Position numbers and translations under genes: made by a program
The notes under the pieces: model-generated
What the model was told of the DNA's origin: nothing
The model's input: the letters and a program-made list of their open reading frames with translations, nothing else
The model's database searches: none
Origin: Venturia oleaginea
Lineage: Eukaryota; Ascomycota; Dothideomycetes; Venturiales; Venturiaceae
Assembly (NCBI GenBank): GCA_013176395.1
Contig: JABMLP010000032.1
Location: 243,680-307,679 of the forward strand
Length of the DNA: 64,000 nucleotides
Direction of reading: 5' to 3'
Part shown: positions 30,064 through 40,539 of the stretch, one piece after another
Position numbering within the stretch: position 1 is the first letter of the stretch
Layout: every line of letters begins with the position of its first letter

Positions 30064-31639
30064 GCGTCGATTTGACGATCTGATTTGATAACATGGTGAG
30101 CTTGTTGGGCGTTTTGGGAGAGGAGGAGTACTGACCTCGTTGGATGATAATAGAATTTAAGAATGATGGCGACTTTTTGACACATTCAGAGCATTTAGGA
30201 GGTCAATTGAAGAGCCGGTTGTTTCAATGAAGGCCGGCGAGCCAAGGTTGTCTTTCCCTCAAACAGAATGATTGGTCGAGAATCTGGCGTTCTTGGGACT
30301 TGAATTAGTAGCAGTCGAGCAAATCTTTTGACACTTCTAGAAGTTTCTACAGTTATGTGTATATAGTCAGGCTTTATGCCATCACTTAGGAAAGCAAGCC
30401 ATTCAATCTTTTCTTCCCTCCACAAACTGTTTCTAAGTCTTCAATGAACACTTTCTTTCACAGCCCTTATTTCATCAAAATTAATGTCAAAAAATTCATT
30501 TGGTTCAATACTTCTCTGTGAGCATGTCAGCGCTGGATTATCAACAGGCCCTGGACTTGCCTCCGGCCGTCCATCGCGCAGTATGAATTGAGATAGACGG
30601 CTACAACAACCAGCTTTGCAATCCAATCTTCACCGGCTTGAAAATTATAGCAGTAGCTTTTGCATTGATATCTTCATCGATTCGGGAAGATAGGGTTGCA
30701 GAGCCGACTGTTGTCGTCGATAAAAGAAATGCCGGCGTTGATGGGAATTTGATATCTCAATCAGGTTAGCCCTGCCAAGACTTTTAGACAATAACAACCC
30801 ATTTCCCACGACGCGTCTCGCCAAGCAAACAACAACAAAGCCTGTCACCATCAAGACCTCCATTGCTCCCATCAGACCTCGATGGTTCTCCTTGAATATG
30901 ATGGTGACTGGTCTTGTGGGACTCTCATATCGGTTGCAATCTCCTTTTCGCTCCGATAGGTTCGCGGGTGTTCCCAAAAATCTCGGATTCAGGTCTCACT
31001 TCCGGGAAGAATTCGAAACGGATACTTGAGCCGAAGCTTCTTCTCGTCATTGTGCTGATAATTGTGCTCACTACGGGGATGTAATCAAGACTCTGCGAAT
31101 CTCCTGATTTGTCTTAAACTCGCTATGTGGTACAGACGGGAGCCGGATTGATGAAGCTGTACTCGTGCAACTCGACCATTGGGAGCACTAAATCTTGCAT
31201 ATGACCATTGCGAGTGATCTGGCGGCACTTCTGCAAGTATTCTCCGTAGCACTCGATATCCGTCGTTGAGTTCCTTGTGGAAGGCCAATCCAGAGCTAAG
31301 AGTTGAGTTGTTACTCGAAATTAGGCTTTGACAAGTTCCCAGCGCCAGGTAATCTGTGGATGGATGATTCGCACTGTAAGTGAAAATTATCCCCTTTGTT
31401 ATACAAGACTCGGATGCCTTGTGCGTGAGTAACGGAGGATTCGAAGAGAGATGTAAATCTAATGGTGAGGACTGACGAGGAACCAAGATATTCCAACGAA
31501 ATGAATGAATCTGTCTTCAAAGAAATTGAGAATGACGTCGTGAGACTATTGTCATGTCAACCCTTAAAGCCAGCCGTTCTGATTTAATCCATACACTTTC
31601 ACTCACTCACCAACAACAACAACAAATTTCACCTCCACC
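30064..31639. other. No gene recognised
   Basis: Several minus-strand open frames (30645-30977, 31085-31486) are short, overlap stops and show no family features. The last 80 bases before 31640 are a CA-rich leader typical of a fungal 5' UTR for the GH45 gene. Confidence 0.4.
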
Positions 31640-31684
31640 ATGGCTTTCACCAAGCCTTTCAACGCCACGTCCAACACAACCCTC
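31640..31684 (+). pseudogene. GH45 cellulase gene, first fragment (signal peptide start)
   Basis: ATG 31640 in a CACC context starts MAFTKPFNATSNTTL, the beginning of a signal peptide. The frame is cut at 31684 by retrotransposon copy 2; the target duplication is CCCTC (31680-31684 and 38328-38332). The rest of the gene resumes at 38328. Confidence 0.8.
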
Positions 31685-32017
31685 TGTAAGAGTTCAACCC
31701 TCAAAGGTGTTTCGCAAGTGAGAGAAGACTGCTTGTATTTCAAAGTATCTAAGTACAGAGAAGAAAGTGTAAGTACAGGAAGGATAGCTAGTATATATAA
31801 TCCTCCTCTTACAATAGATCCTTCTAGAAAGTATCTTTAAATAGAAACGTGACAGCTTGCAAAATAGAACATGGCAGCTTGCGAAATAGAACATGACAGC
31901 TTGCAAAATAGAACATGACAGCTTGCAAAATAGAACATGACAGCTTGCAGAATAACAAGAGAACAATTGGAAATCCAGTCATGGATAAGCTAGAGAGAAG
32001 GATTCCATCCCTTAACA
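31685..32017 (-). repeat. Outer LTR of the composite (333 bp, subtype of copy 3)
   Basis: Shares GAGAGAAGACTGCTTGTATT with copy 3, whereas the other two LTRs of the composite have GAGGGAAGACAGCTTATATT. Five 22-bp repeat units. Confidence 0.9.
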
Positions 32018-32144
32018 TTATCCCCTCCCCCCCTCTCTTGTAGATCGATGTGAGCGTAGTCTCTGAGGGCGTAGTATAGGTCCGTCGTTTTCAAGAACGT
32101 TGCCGTAGGCACTTTCAAAAGCGTCCAGAGCTGTAGTTTGTTGG
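32018..32144 (-). pseudogene. Leftover pol 3' end and polypurine tract
   Basis: 127 bp equal to the end of pol (from QQTTALDAFESAYG to the stop) and the polypurine tract, joined directly to an LTR terminus at 32144/32145. Confidence 0.85.
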
Positions 32145-32476
32145 TGTAAGAGTTCAACCCTCAAAGGTGTTTCGCAAGTGAGGGAAGACAGCTTATATTT
32201 CAAGTATCTAAGTACAGAGAAGAAAGTGTAAGTACAGGAAGGATAGCTAGTATATATAATCCTCCTCTTACAATAGATCCTTCTAGAAAGTATCTTTAAA
32301 TGGAAACGTGACAGCTTGCAAAATAGAACATGGCAGCTTGCGAAATAGAACATGACAGCTTGCAAAATAGAACATGACAGCTTGCAAAATAGAACATGAC
32401 GGCTTGCAGAATAACAAGAGAACAATTGGAAATCCAGTCATGGATAAGCTAGAGAGAAGGATTCCATCCCTTAACA
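32145..32476 (-). repeat. 3' LTR of the inner element (332 bp)
   Basis: TGTTAAGGG ... CTCTTACA on the minus strand. Contains five 22-bp repeats (CTTGCAAAATAGAACATGAC type), a TATA-like box at 32251-32260 and the self-primer complement at 32205-32215. Confidence 0.9.
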
Positions 32477-35400
32477 TTATCCCCTCCCCCCCTCTCTTGT
32501 AGATCGATGTGAGCGTAGTCTCTGAGGGCGTAGTATAGGTCCGTCGTTTTCAAGAACGTTGCCGTAGGCACTTTCAAAAGCGTCCAGAGCTGTAGTTTGT
32601 TGGAGTTCGCTAAGGGGTTCCCACGTAGGATCAACGTAGCCTACCCACTTAACTAAGACTTCTCGTGTTTGTTGTCGACCTCGCCGGCGCCATCTTGCGG
32701 CTAGAATAGCCTCGATACCGTATTCCTCGTCTCCTTGTTCAGTTACTATAGGAGGCGGCTGTGTATTATCTTGTATTTGTGAAGGTAGGGGATCTGTGCC
32801 AGCTCTCCTAAGTAAAGACGTATGAAATCGGTTGTGGATTCCTCTGGGTGTATCAAGCTCGTAAGACATTGAGTTGATAACTCGTGTAACTGTATACTTC
32901 CCATGAATCCAGTCTAGTTTCTTACAAGGACGTAGGGTTTTTACGTTCTTTAGGTTGAGCCAGACTTTGTCTCCCACTTTAAAAGAGTCAGCCGGAGCAC
33001 GATCTCTATTAGAGTAGTATTCTTGCTGTTGCTGAGCTGATACCATTGACGTTTCTGCCCATTCTTGTGCGTCCTTCAATTTTGCTACAAGATCTTGTGC
33101 TTTTTCTTTTGGATTCTCAGGGGTTTTCTGGGGAGCTTCAACAGTTCCTATATGCTCAATGTTATAACCGTGGGTTAAGAAGAAAGGCGATAGGCCCGTA
33201 GCTTGGTTTGGTCTATTATCGAGGCATATTTGAGCAATAGGCAGGAGCTCAACCCAGTCGTCCTGACTAAATGTACAGAACTTACGTAGATAGGCTTCAA
33301 CTTCTTGATTTCTTCTTTCCGTAGATCCATCAGTCTCAGGGTGATACGCTGTAGAGAGTCTTCTCTCTATCTTAAGAAGGTGACAAACTTCTTTCCAGAA
33401 AGCATTAACAAATTGCGTGTCCCTATCTGAGACTAGAGATCTAGGAAGCCAGTGTAATCTTACGTAGTTCTGCATAAATAGTTTTGCAAATCCTTCAGCT
33501 CCAAACTGTTCTTTAGGCACTGGGAACAGGATAGTTCCTTTACCCAAGCGGTCAGTAATAACGCAGAGTCTTGTGCATCTTTGGCTCTCTGGTAATTCGA
33601 CTATGAAGTCTACTGAAATATCTTGCCAGATACGGCTAGGGACAGGAAGAGGTTTAAGTAAACCTTTCTTTTTGTCTCGCCAGACTGAAGTTCTTCCGCA
33701 GACGTCACAATTGCGTATAAACTGACGTATATCTTGAGCAAATCCCGGCCAGTAGAACTGTCTGGAGAGAATAGCAATAGTAGCTTCTCGTCCAGGATGC
33801 CCTGATAGGACTGAATCGTGTATTTCTTGAATTACTCCTGTTAAGAGAGGCTCGTAGGAGGGCAACCAGATTCGGTCTCTATAGTAGAGCTGGTTGTTTT
33901 CGACTTTACAATCTCCTATAGAAGTAGGAACCTTTAGCTTAGATGGGAACTGCCTATCTTGCTTTAGAACGCTTTGGAAAATACGTCTGTAGTCTAGATC
34001 TCCTTCGAGTGCAGTTTCCCATCTATCCCTTAGATCACCTGAGAGAAAGGGATTTTGTATAAAGGGGATAGGTTCTTTGTCTACTTCTTGAGCATTTTCT
34101 TGGGCAGCTTCTTCTCTTGCAGGAGTCTTATCCTCTAGAACGTTAATCCAAAGCTTTGGAGGTAATAACGTTCTAGTTCTTTCAACGATTCTTGGGTCTT
34201 GAATATCCTTTGGGAGATCTTGATCCCTTCGAGTTAAGGCGTCTGGAACTACAGATTCAGAGCCTGGGCGATAGCCTAGTTTGAAGTTAAACTTAGCTAG
34301 TATCTGCGCCCATCTCATTTGCCTTTCATTTAGTTCCCTTTTTACCATAAACTTCTCAAGGTTCTTGTGATCTGTGAGGATAATGAATGGCTTACTTAGG
34401 CTTAGTAGCTCGCTAGTCCAATGGACTAGAGCTTTGACTATAGCCATAAGTTCTTTGTCGTGGATATCATAATTGCATTCGGCTGGCAAGTGCTTAGTAG
34501 AGAAGAAAGCACATGGTTTCCAGTTACCTAGCTCATCTTTTTGACTAAGTACTGCTCCGGAAGCCCAGCCTGAAGCATCAGGTTCTACTCGCGTAGGCTT
34601 ATCTTCATCAAGTGCAGACAGGACAGGTTCTTTGCAAAACTCTGCCTTAAGTTTTTGAAAAGATTCTTCTTGCTCCTTTCCCCATAAAAATGGAGTATTC
34701 TTCTTTGTAAGGCGAACCAGAGGCTCCCTTATTGTTGAGTTATCTTTTACAAAGTCACGGTAGAAGTTTGTAAAGCCTAGGAAGCCACGTACTCCTCGTA
34801 GAGTAGTAGGACGTTCCCATTCTTTAATTGCTTTGATCTTCTCCGGATCCATGTGTAGGCCCGTTTCAGTATCTATAACGAAGCCTAGATACTTGACTCG
34901 TTTGGTATTAAACTCGCACTTCCGAATATCAAGGTATAACCCAGCGTTAAGGCAGCTTTGAAGTATCTTTTCAGTCTTTTCTTCATGGTCTTTAAGGTTC
35001 TTTGAAGAGTATATTACTATATCGTCTAGATAAGCTGAGCAGAACTCGTCTAGGTATCGTCGAAGGATATAGTTTATATACCGTTGAAAAGACGCAGGTG
35101 CACCGGTTAAGCCAAAGGGAGTAACTAGCCATTCAAATAGACCATATCTAGTTCGAAAGGCAGTTTTGAACTCATCTCCCGTTGCGATTCGAATCTTGTG
35201 GAAGGCAGCATTTACATCAAGCTTACTAAGATACTTAGCACGAGCTAAGGTTAGTAAAGTCTCTTTTACTAACGGTAGCGGGTACCTATCCTTTCGAGTA
35301 ATTGCGTTTAAGGCTCGGTAGTCTACGCAAAAGCGTAAGCCCCCTCCTGGTTTCTTCACAAAGAGAACTGGAGACGCAGCAACTGATTTACTCTCTCGGA

Positions 35401-36337
35401 TAAAGCCTTTATCTAGTAGCTCTGTAAGAGTCCTTCGCAAAACAAGGAGTTGTTCTCGACCCATACCATATAGAGGTCCCCAAGGAAGTGGTTTTCCTTC
35501 TTCTATAGGTATTTCGTGATCAATCCCAGGGCGATGCGGTGGTAGTCTCTCGGCCCTTTTAGGATCAAAGACAGCAGCGTACTTATGAAACCTCTTAGGT
35601 AGCAATTCCAGTATTTGCTCTGTTGTCAAAGGGACTTTCGGCTTCAAGGCAATATCAATATCTCGAAGAGTAACAGCAAATACTCTAGACGCGTCTTTGA
35701 TTTTCTCAAGTGTAGAAGTGACAAGGCGGTGGAATCTTACGGGCGCTACTTGTTGTATATCAAGTTTGTCTTCAAATTTAGCATCGCGAATGCTAATCCC
35801 GTTTGCAAAGGTAAGAGTACCTTTAGATTCATTGATAACGGCTTTGGTGTCCTTGAGAAAAGGCCTGCCTAGTAGAAGATCCTCAAATTGTCCCGGGACT
35901 ATATAAGCAAAAGCGTTGCATATAAGTCCCCCTAAATCTAGGTTCAACTTCGCAATTTTTGTCACTTGGGTCTGTCCTTCTTCCTTAAGAACTCCACCTA
36001 TAGTACGCGGACTAATAGGGAGTACTTCAAGGTCCATCTGCGAAGCTTTCTCCTCGTTTATTGATGCGTAGCAGCTAGATCCATTATCAAGGAGAGTTTT
36101 AAGAGAGTATATATCGTTCACTATAGTATTTGTGTAGAAAAGGCGGGAGAGCATCTTGGGTCTGAACTGCTCCCATTCTTTTTCTATCCGAGAACGGTGT
36201 GAATCAGTGTCTTTGTTCGAATTCAAAATACTATTTACTCTCTCAATTGACTCCTTTGACAATTTTGCTCTATCTACTCTACGCCTCCATCCACGACTTT
36301 GGATAGAGGCTACTCTTTTTCCGAGTAGTCCTCTTCT
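32477..36337 (-). CDS. pol of copy 2 (intact)
   Basis: Same 1261-residue product as copy 1 from the TTG at 36262, with the frame open further upstream into the gag end. All domains are complete (protease with D-N-G, YLDD reverse transcriptase, RNase H, integrase, chromodomain). It ends directly at the inner 3' LTR, overlapping the polypurine tract. Confidence 0.95.
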   Translation of the reverse strand, partial: RRGLLGKRVASIQSRGWRRRVDRAKLSKESIERVNSILNSNKDTDSHRSRIEKEWEQFRPKMLSRLFYTNTIVNDIYSLKTLLDNGSSCYASINEEKASQMDLEVLPISPRTIGGVLKEEGQTQVTKIAKLNLDLGGLICNAFAYIVPGQFEDLLLGRPFLKDTKAVINESKGTLTFANGISIRDAKFEDKLDIQQVAPVRFHRLVTSTLEKIKDASRVFAVTLRDIDIALKPKVPLTTEQILELLPKRFHKYAAVFDPKRAERLPPHRPGIDHEIPIEEGKPLPWGPLYGMGREQLLVLRRTLTELLDKGFIRESKSVAASPVLFVKKPGGGLRFCVDYRALNAITRKDRYPLPLVKETLLTLARAKYLSKLDVNAAFHKIRIATGDEFKTAFRTRYGLFEWLVTPFGLTGAPASFQRYINYILRRYLDEFCSAYLDDIVIYSSKNLKDHEEKTEKILQSCLNAGLYLDIRKCEFNTKRVKYLGFVIDTETGLHMDPEKIKAIKEWERPTTLRGVRGFLGFTNFYRDFVKDNSTIREPLVRLTKKNTPFLWGKEQEESFQKLKAEFCKEPVLSALDEDKPTRVEPDASGWASGAVLSQKDELGNWKPCAFFSTKHLPAECNYDIHDKELMAIVKALVHWTSELLSLSKPFIILTDHKNLEKFMVKRELNERQMRWAQILAKFNFKLGYRPGSESVVPDALTRRDQDLPKDIQDPRIVERTRTLLPPKLWINVLEDKTPAREEAAQENAQEVDKEPIPFIQNPFLSGDLRDRWETALEGDLDYRRIFQSVLKQDRQFPSKLKVPTSIGDCKVENNQLYYRDRIWLPSYEPLLTGVIQEIHDSVLSGHPGREATIAILSRQFYWPGFAQDIRQFIRNCDVCGRTSVWRDKKKGLLKPLPVPSRIWQDISVDFIVELPESQRCTRLCVITDRLGKGTILFPVPKEQFGAEGFAKLFMQNYVRLHWLPRSLVSDRDTQFVNAFWKEVCHLLKIERRLSTAYHPETDGSTERRNQEVEAYLRKFCTFSQDDWVELLPIAQICLDNRPNQATGLSPFFLTHGYNIEHIGTVEAPQKTPENPKEKAQDLVAKLKDAQEWAETSMVSAQQQQEYYSNRDRAPADSFKVGDKVWLNLKNVKTLRPCKKLDWIHGKYTVTRVINSMSYELDTPRGIHNRFHTSLLRRAGTDPLPSQIQDNTQPPPIVTEQGDEEYGIEAILAARWRRRGRQQTREVLVKWVGYVDPTWEPLSELQQTTALDAFESAYGNVLENDGPILRPQRLRSHRSTREGGRG

Positions 36338-37332
36338 TCAACTTCTTCATTCTCCTCAGTGGTTCCTTTGGCCCTTTTTGAACCAAGTTGCGTGACTCTT
36401 TCTACCTCTGTATCCAACCAGCAGTCTTTCATTCTATGGCCGGCCTTCCCACAGCGTAAGCAGAGGTTATTTGCCTTCCTATATTCATAGGCTTTAGACG
36501 AAATTTTTAACTTGTTTACGCGTGTAGGCTCCTAGTCCATAGCGTTCAGATCTTTAAAAGACTTCTCTTTATCTCTGAATCGTAACTTATCTTCTGAGGA
36601 AGAGAGCATCTTTGCTGTAGTGATTTGCATACTTGTATTCAAAAGATCGGACACAAACTGCTGGTAGGAGGTACTCTGAGATTGGCCTATTCTCTGGTTT
36701 CGCAGCTCTTGATTTATTGCTTTGTGTAGAAATGCAATTTTAACAGCGTCAGGCCAAGTCATTCCTCCAGCATTAGCAAGAGTGGTTTCAAAACGGGGAA
36801 GAAAAGAGAAGAAGGGTTCTTTCTCTTTTTGTTTGATTGTGGACAGGCTTACAGTAGCTCTTTGTTGTTGTACTGGATCGCCATAGAAGTTGTCCATATA
36901 CTGTAACAATTTCTGTCCCGTTTTATCTTCCTCTGGAGCTGTCTTTACGTAGGCCAGAGTAGCCTGAGCTGCGGAGCCTCGTAGAGAGGAGAAGATGTAG
37001 GCAAATTGGTTCCTACTATCCCCTATAGACTCTGCGTCTATCTCCAACTTCATCCTTGCTTGTTGAAACCACTGAGCCCATTCAGAACGCTTGCCATCAA
37101 ATTCTTGGAGCTTAGGAAGTACAGCTTTCTTCCTATGTATTCTGTCTTTTTGTGAATTCTTAGTCTCTTGTCCTTCTACTACGTTCTCAGAGCGAGTAGT
37201 GTTAGGCAAGATTGTAAGAATACGCGTAATAGCATCGTTCTGAATGGCTAGTTGATGTTGTAATGCTGCCATAGCTTCTTGTAGGGCTTGGGGTTCTTGA
37301 GGAACTCTTTGTTCCTGATCTTCTCCTTCCAT
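36310..37332 (-). pseudogene. gag of copy 2, same internal TAG as copy 1
   Basis: ATG 37332; 266 residues identical in the translations to copy 1, ending at TAG 36534-36532. The CCHC knuckle and acidic tail follow in frame to 36310. Confidence 0.85.
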
Positions 37333-37983
37333 ATTTTTACCTATGAGAGATAATAGAGAGCACTACTATACACACTCCTAGGCTCTACTCTAGAGATTTG
37401 CTAGGCAGTATAGAGTCAATGCCTATTAGTATAGGAAGGTGACTATAGAATCCCAGAAGGATTTTTACACTATAGTCCGCTCTGCAATCCTTATTACTAA
37501 GGACAGAGCTCCCAGGGACTGTGAAGGCCAAGTGTATTAAATCTCTCTTCCTAGCTCTTTCTTTCCTCAGCTTATTACAGCTTCAACTCCTAAGACTACG
37601 CTGTCTTAGGATGACCTGCCCTTGCTTCTTGGAGATTCCAGCACGTTCTAGAAAATCTCAGTTTGAATTCTCTTGAATTCCCTTTTTGGATTGGCCCTTT
37701 CGGTTGGCCCTTGCTTCTTGGAGATTCTAGCACCTTCTAGAAAATCTCAGCTTAAATTCTCTTGAATTCCCTTTTTGTTTGGCCCTTGAGGTTGGCCCTT
37801 GAAGTTGGCCTTTGAGGTTGGCCCTTGCTTCTTGAGTTAGGACAAGTGTCCTCTTCTTGAAATTCCTTTCTGTTTGGCCCTTGAGGTTGGCCCTCGCTTC
37901 TTGGATTAGGACAAGTGTCCTCTTCTTGAAATTCCTTTTTGGAGCTTGCTCTCTGTGAGCCTTTCTTCCTTTGTAAGACTGAG

Positions 37984-37994
37984 GTACTTAGATA
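37984..37994 (-). promoter_or_regulatory. Self-primer binding site of copy 2
   Basis: TATCTAAGTAC on the minus strand, one base inside the 5' LTR, as in copies 1 and 3. Confidence 0.7.
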
Positions 37995-37995
37995 A

Positions 37996-38327
37996 TGTAA
38001 GAGTTCAACCCTCAAAGGTGTTTCGCAAGTGAGGGAAGACAGCTTATATTTCAAGTATCTCAGTACAGAGAAGAAAGTGTAAGTACAGGAAGGATAGCTA
38101 GTATATATAATCCTCCTCTTACAATAGATCCTTCTAGAAAGTATCTTTAAATGGAAACGTGACAGCTTGCAAAATAGAACATGGCAGCTTGCGAAATAGA
38201 ACATGACAGCTTGCAAAATAGAACATGACAGCTTGCAAAATAGAACATGACAGCTTGCAGAATAACAAGAGAACAATTGGAAATCCAGTCATGGATAAGC
38301 TAGAGAGAAGGATTCCATCCCTTAACA
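37996..38327 (-). repeat. 5' LTR of the composite (332 bp)
   Basis: Nearly identical to 32145-32476. The self-primer complement at 38056-38066 has one substitution compared with the other LTRs. It may be a recombinant LTR. Confidence 0.9.
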
Positions 38328-39068
38328 CCCTCCTACTCATAGCTCTCCTGACACTTACTGTCACCGCGGCCCCCGGCACCTCGACTCACTACTGGGACTG
38401 CTGCATGGTAGATTCGTAGCTCCAGTGACAACTGCTCAACTAACACGCCCCAGCCCTCCTGCGCCTGGCCAAACATAGCCCCAGTTACAAACCCCGTCCG
38501 CGTCTGCGGCGTGAACGACAAATGGCTGTCCGAAAACAGCACACAGAACTCCTGCGTCTACGCCCCAAACCAGCGTCCCAACATACCCACCGAAGAAGCT
38601 GTCTGGGGTGATGCCTTTACATGTCGTAATTACCTCTCCATGGGCCGTCAGCGACCAACTCGCTTACGGATTCGCTGCCGTCAAGGTAGGATGGAAGAAT
38701 CAGTGGGACACTTGGTGATTTTATCTCTGCTCAATTTATGAAGAAAGTACACGTGCTAACTTCCCACAAAGCTGCTCATGCTACACCTAAAATTCACCTC
38801 CACCGCCCTCGCCGGCAAAACCATGATCGTTCAAGCAACAAACACCGGCACCGACCTCATCGACAACCAATTCGACATCATGATTCCCGGCGGCGGCGTC
38901 GGACTCTTCGGCAACCACGCTTGTGAACAGCAGTGGGGTAAAATCGACATGGGAGACCAGTATGGTGGGTTCAAGAGGAGGGAGATGTGTGATCAACTGC
39001 CACCCTCTTGGAGAGATGGCTGTTATTTGCGATTCGACTGGTATGAGAATGTGGGAATCCGACTGTAG
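38328..39068 (+). pseudogene. GH45 endoglucanase gene, main fragment
   Basis: Continues the signal peptide (LLLIALLTLTVTAAPG) into GTSTHYWDCC, which carries the catalytic Asp of family GH45; an intron at 38408-38453; PSCAWPNIAPVTNPVRVC; SPWAVSDQLAYGFAAVK; an intron at 38686-38771; FTSTALAGKTMIVQATNTG, FDIMIPGGGVGLF and a C-terminal end FDWYENVGIRL. Besides the 6.6-kb insertion, one extra base near 38633 and one missing base near 38786 break the frame. Expected role before loss: secreted endo-1,4-glucanase in plant cell-wall breakdown. The indels sit in short C runs, so part of the damage could be consensus error; the insertion is real. Confidence 0.85.
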
Positions 39069-40539
39069 ATTGGTATGAGGTGGCTTGTCCAAAAGAGTTG
39101 ACGGATTTAACTGGATGTAAGAGGACTTGATCGATGATTTTAAGTGAATTGTTGGTGGTTGTGGTCAGCGAGGACGAAGACGGCAAGAGCTGGAGACCGC
39201 TAATAGGACGTTGAGACATTTTCCTGGCCATGGAAATCATCTAGATTGAAAGAGCTGAGTCAGGCTTTATGAGATGATATTGAAATGTTCAATCTGGCCT
39301 TTTGTAATACGCAATCTACTCACATCATGAAGACGAAGCTGCCAGTGATAGAAATTCCGCCATCCATCGCTATTTCCCCGGGTGGCGAGAAAAAGTAAAT
39401 CTAGTTGTCCCGATGGACCGTTTTTTTGCTGGTTCTTCCCCATATCCGTAATAACTAATCCGTTCATCCCGCCGACTGAATACAATCCCATCCCAACGCC
39501 CTCTCAGTCCCGAACAATCCTTAATATCTAAAAGAAGAAGCAGGAAAGGCACACCTCCCAACTTCTCGCGAGGATATGGGAAATTATAAAAGGCAGGTTA
39601 ATCTACAAAATATTGGAAGAAGAATACGAAGCTAAATGGATAGAAGTTATATGATCGGGCTGAGTGGTGTACATTATACGGTTTGGATATTTTAAGAGGT
39701 ATATAGTTAGAATTCATATTTTCAAGGATCGTGGTAAAATAATATTAATTCTCATGATAAGTTTTGGTAACGTTAGGAGTAGGGAACAGTTCGTTTTGCG
39801 CGGTAATTTAATATACAATCGGAATATGTCAGCGACCTGAATATTACAGACGCATAGTTGATCAACACTTGTGCTCATGGTCGTTGCTACTGCATTAGAA
39901 CTCTGATCATCCGATGGAGAGCGTGAACGAGTTTTCGGTGTTGAAAAAACTCGGTAGAGATTGTCGTAGTGGATGATGGAGAGCTGTGTGGAAGCATACA
40001 CAACTGTGCCTTTAGTAGGAGGAAGGGAATGCAATCAGTGAAGAGACACGTATTGTCCAACGAGGGTGGAAGTGTGTCAAAGTCCAAAGTTGTTGATGTA
40101 GTTGCTAAGACACGCCTAGAATAGGGAGATCTAGGCAAGGTTCGTGGGTCGAGCCGCTGGCTTGCTACCTTGCCCTGAGCAGCTTCGACGACGCTTCGAC
40201 GACTCTTCACCAACTCTTCAAGAACCAATTTTTCATCCTTCCTTCACGATTCCATCGTCCACTGCGAAGTCTGTTAGTCCAGTTGACCAGCTCTTCCATT
40301 AATTTCACTCGCCAGTTCGGCTCAGCATCCATCGCAAAGACCATCGAAAGTCACGAATCCACGAAGATACACACACATGAGGCAGTTGAATGTGAGGGTT
40401 GCATGATGCATTGAAGAACAAGAATTGGCAGTACACTTAAATGCTTTGAATCTGGTCCAAAAGTACATCTAGTCTATCCAAATCCAAACGCAAAGTGTAC
40501 ACTAAGAACTCCCACCATCCATCATATTCCTCACAGTGC
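39069..40539. other. Intergenic, no gene seen
   Basis: Short frames on both strands without recognisable features. Downstream ends of the two flanking pseudogenes face each other here. Confidence 0.45.

Larger units (their letters stand above)
31685..38327 (-). mobile_element. Ty3/gypsy chromovirus copy 2, composite with three LTRs
   Basis: Flanked as one unit by a CCCTC target duplication. On the minus strand it reads LTR (38327-37996), full internal region, LTR (32476-32145), then 127 bp of pol end plus polypurine tract (32144-32018), then a third LTR (32017-31685). The first two LTRs are one subtype, the third LTR is the subtype of copy 3. The simplest explanation is a young element inserted into an older family member, followed by recombination between their 5' LTRs. 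Confidence 0.9.

Noticed and set aside
31824..32018. Small proteins beginning MLRDGILLSS in several places
   Set aside because: They are translations of LTR sequence and its 22-bp repeats, present at every LTR copy.
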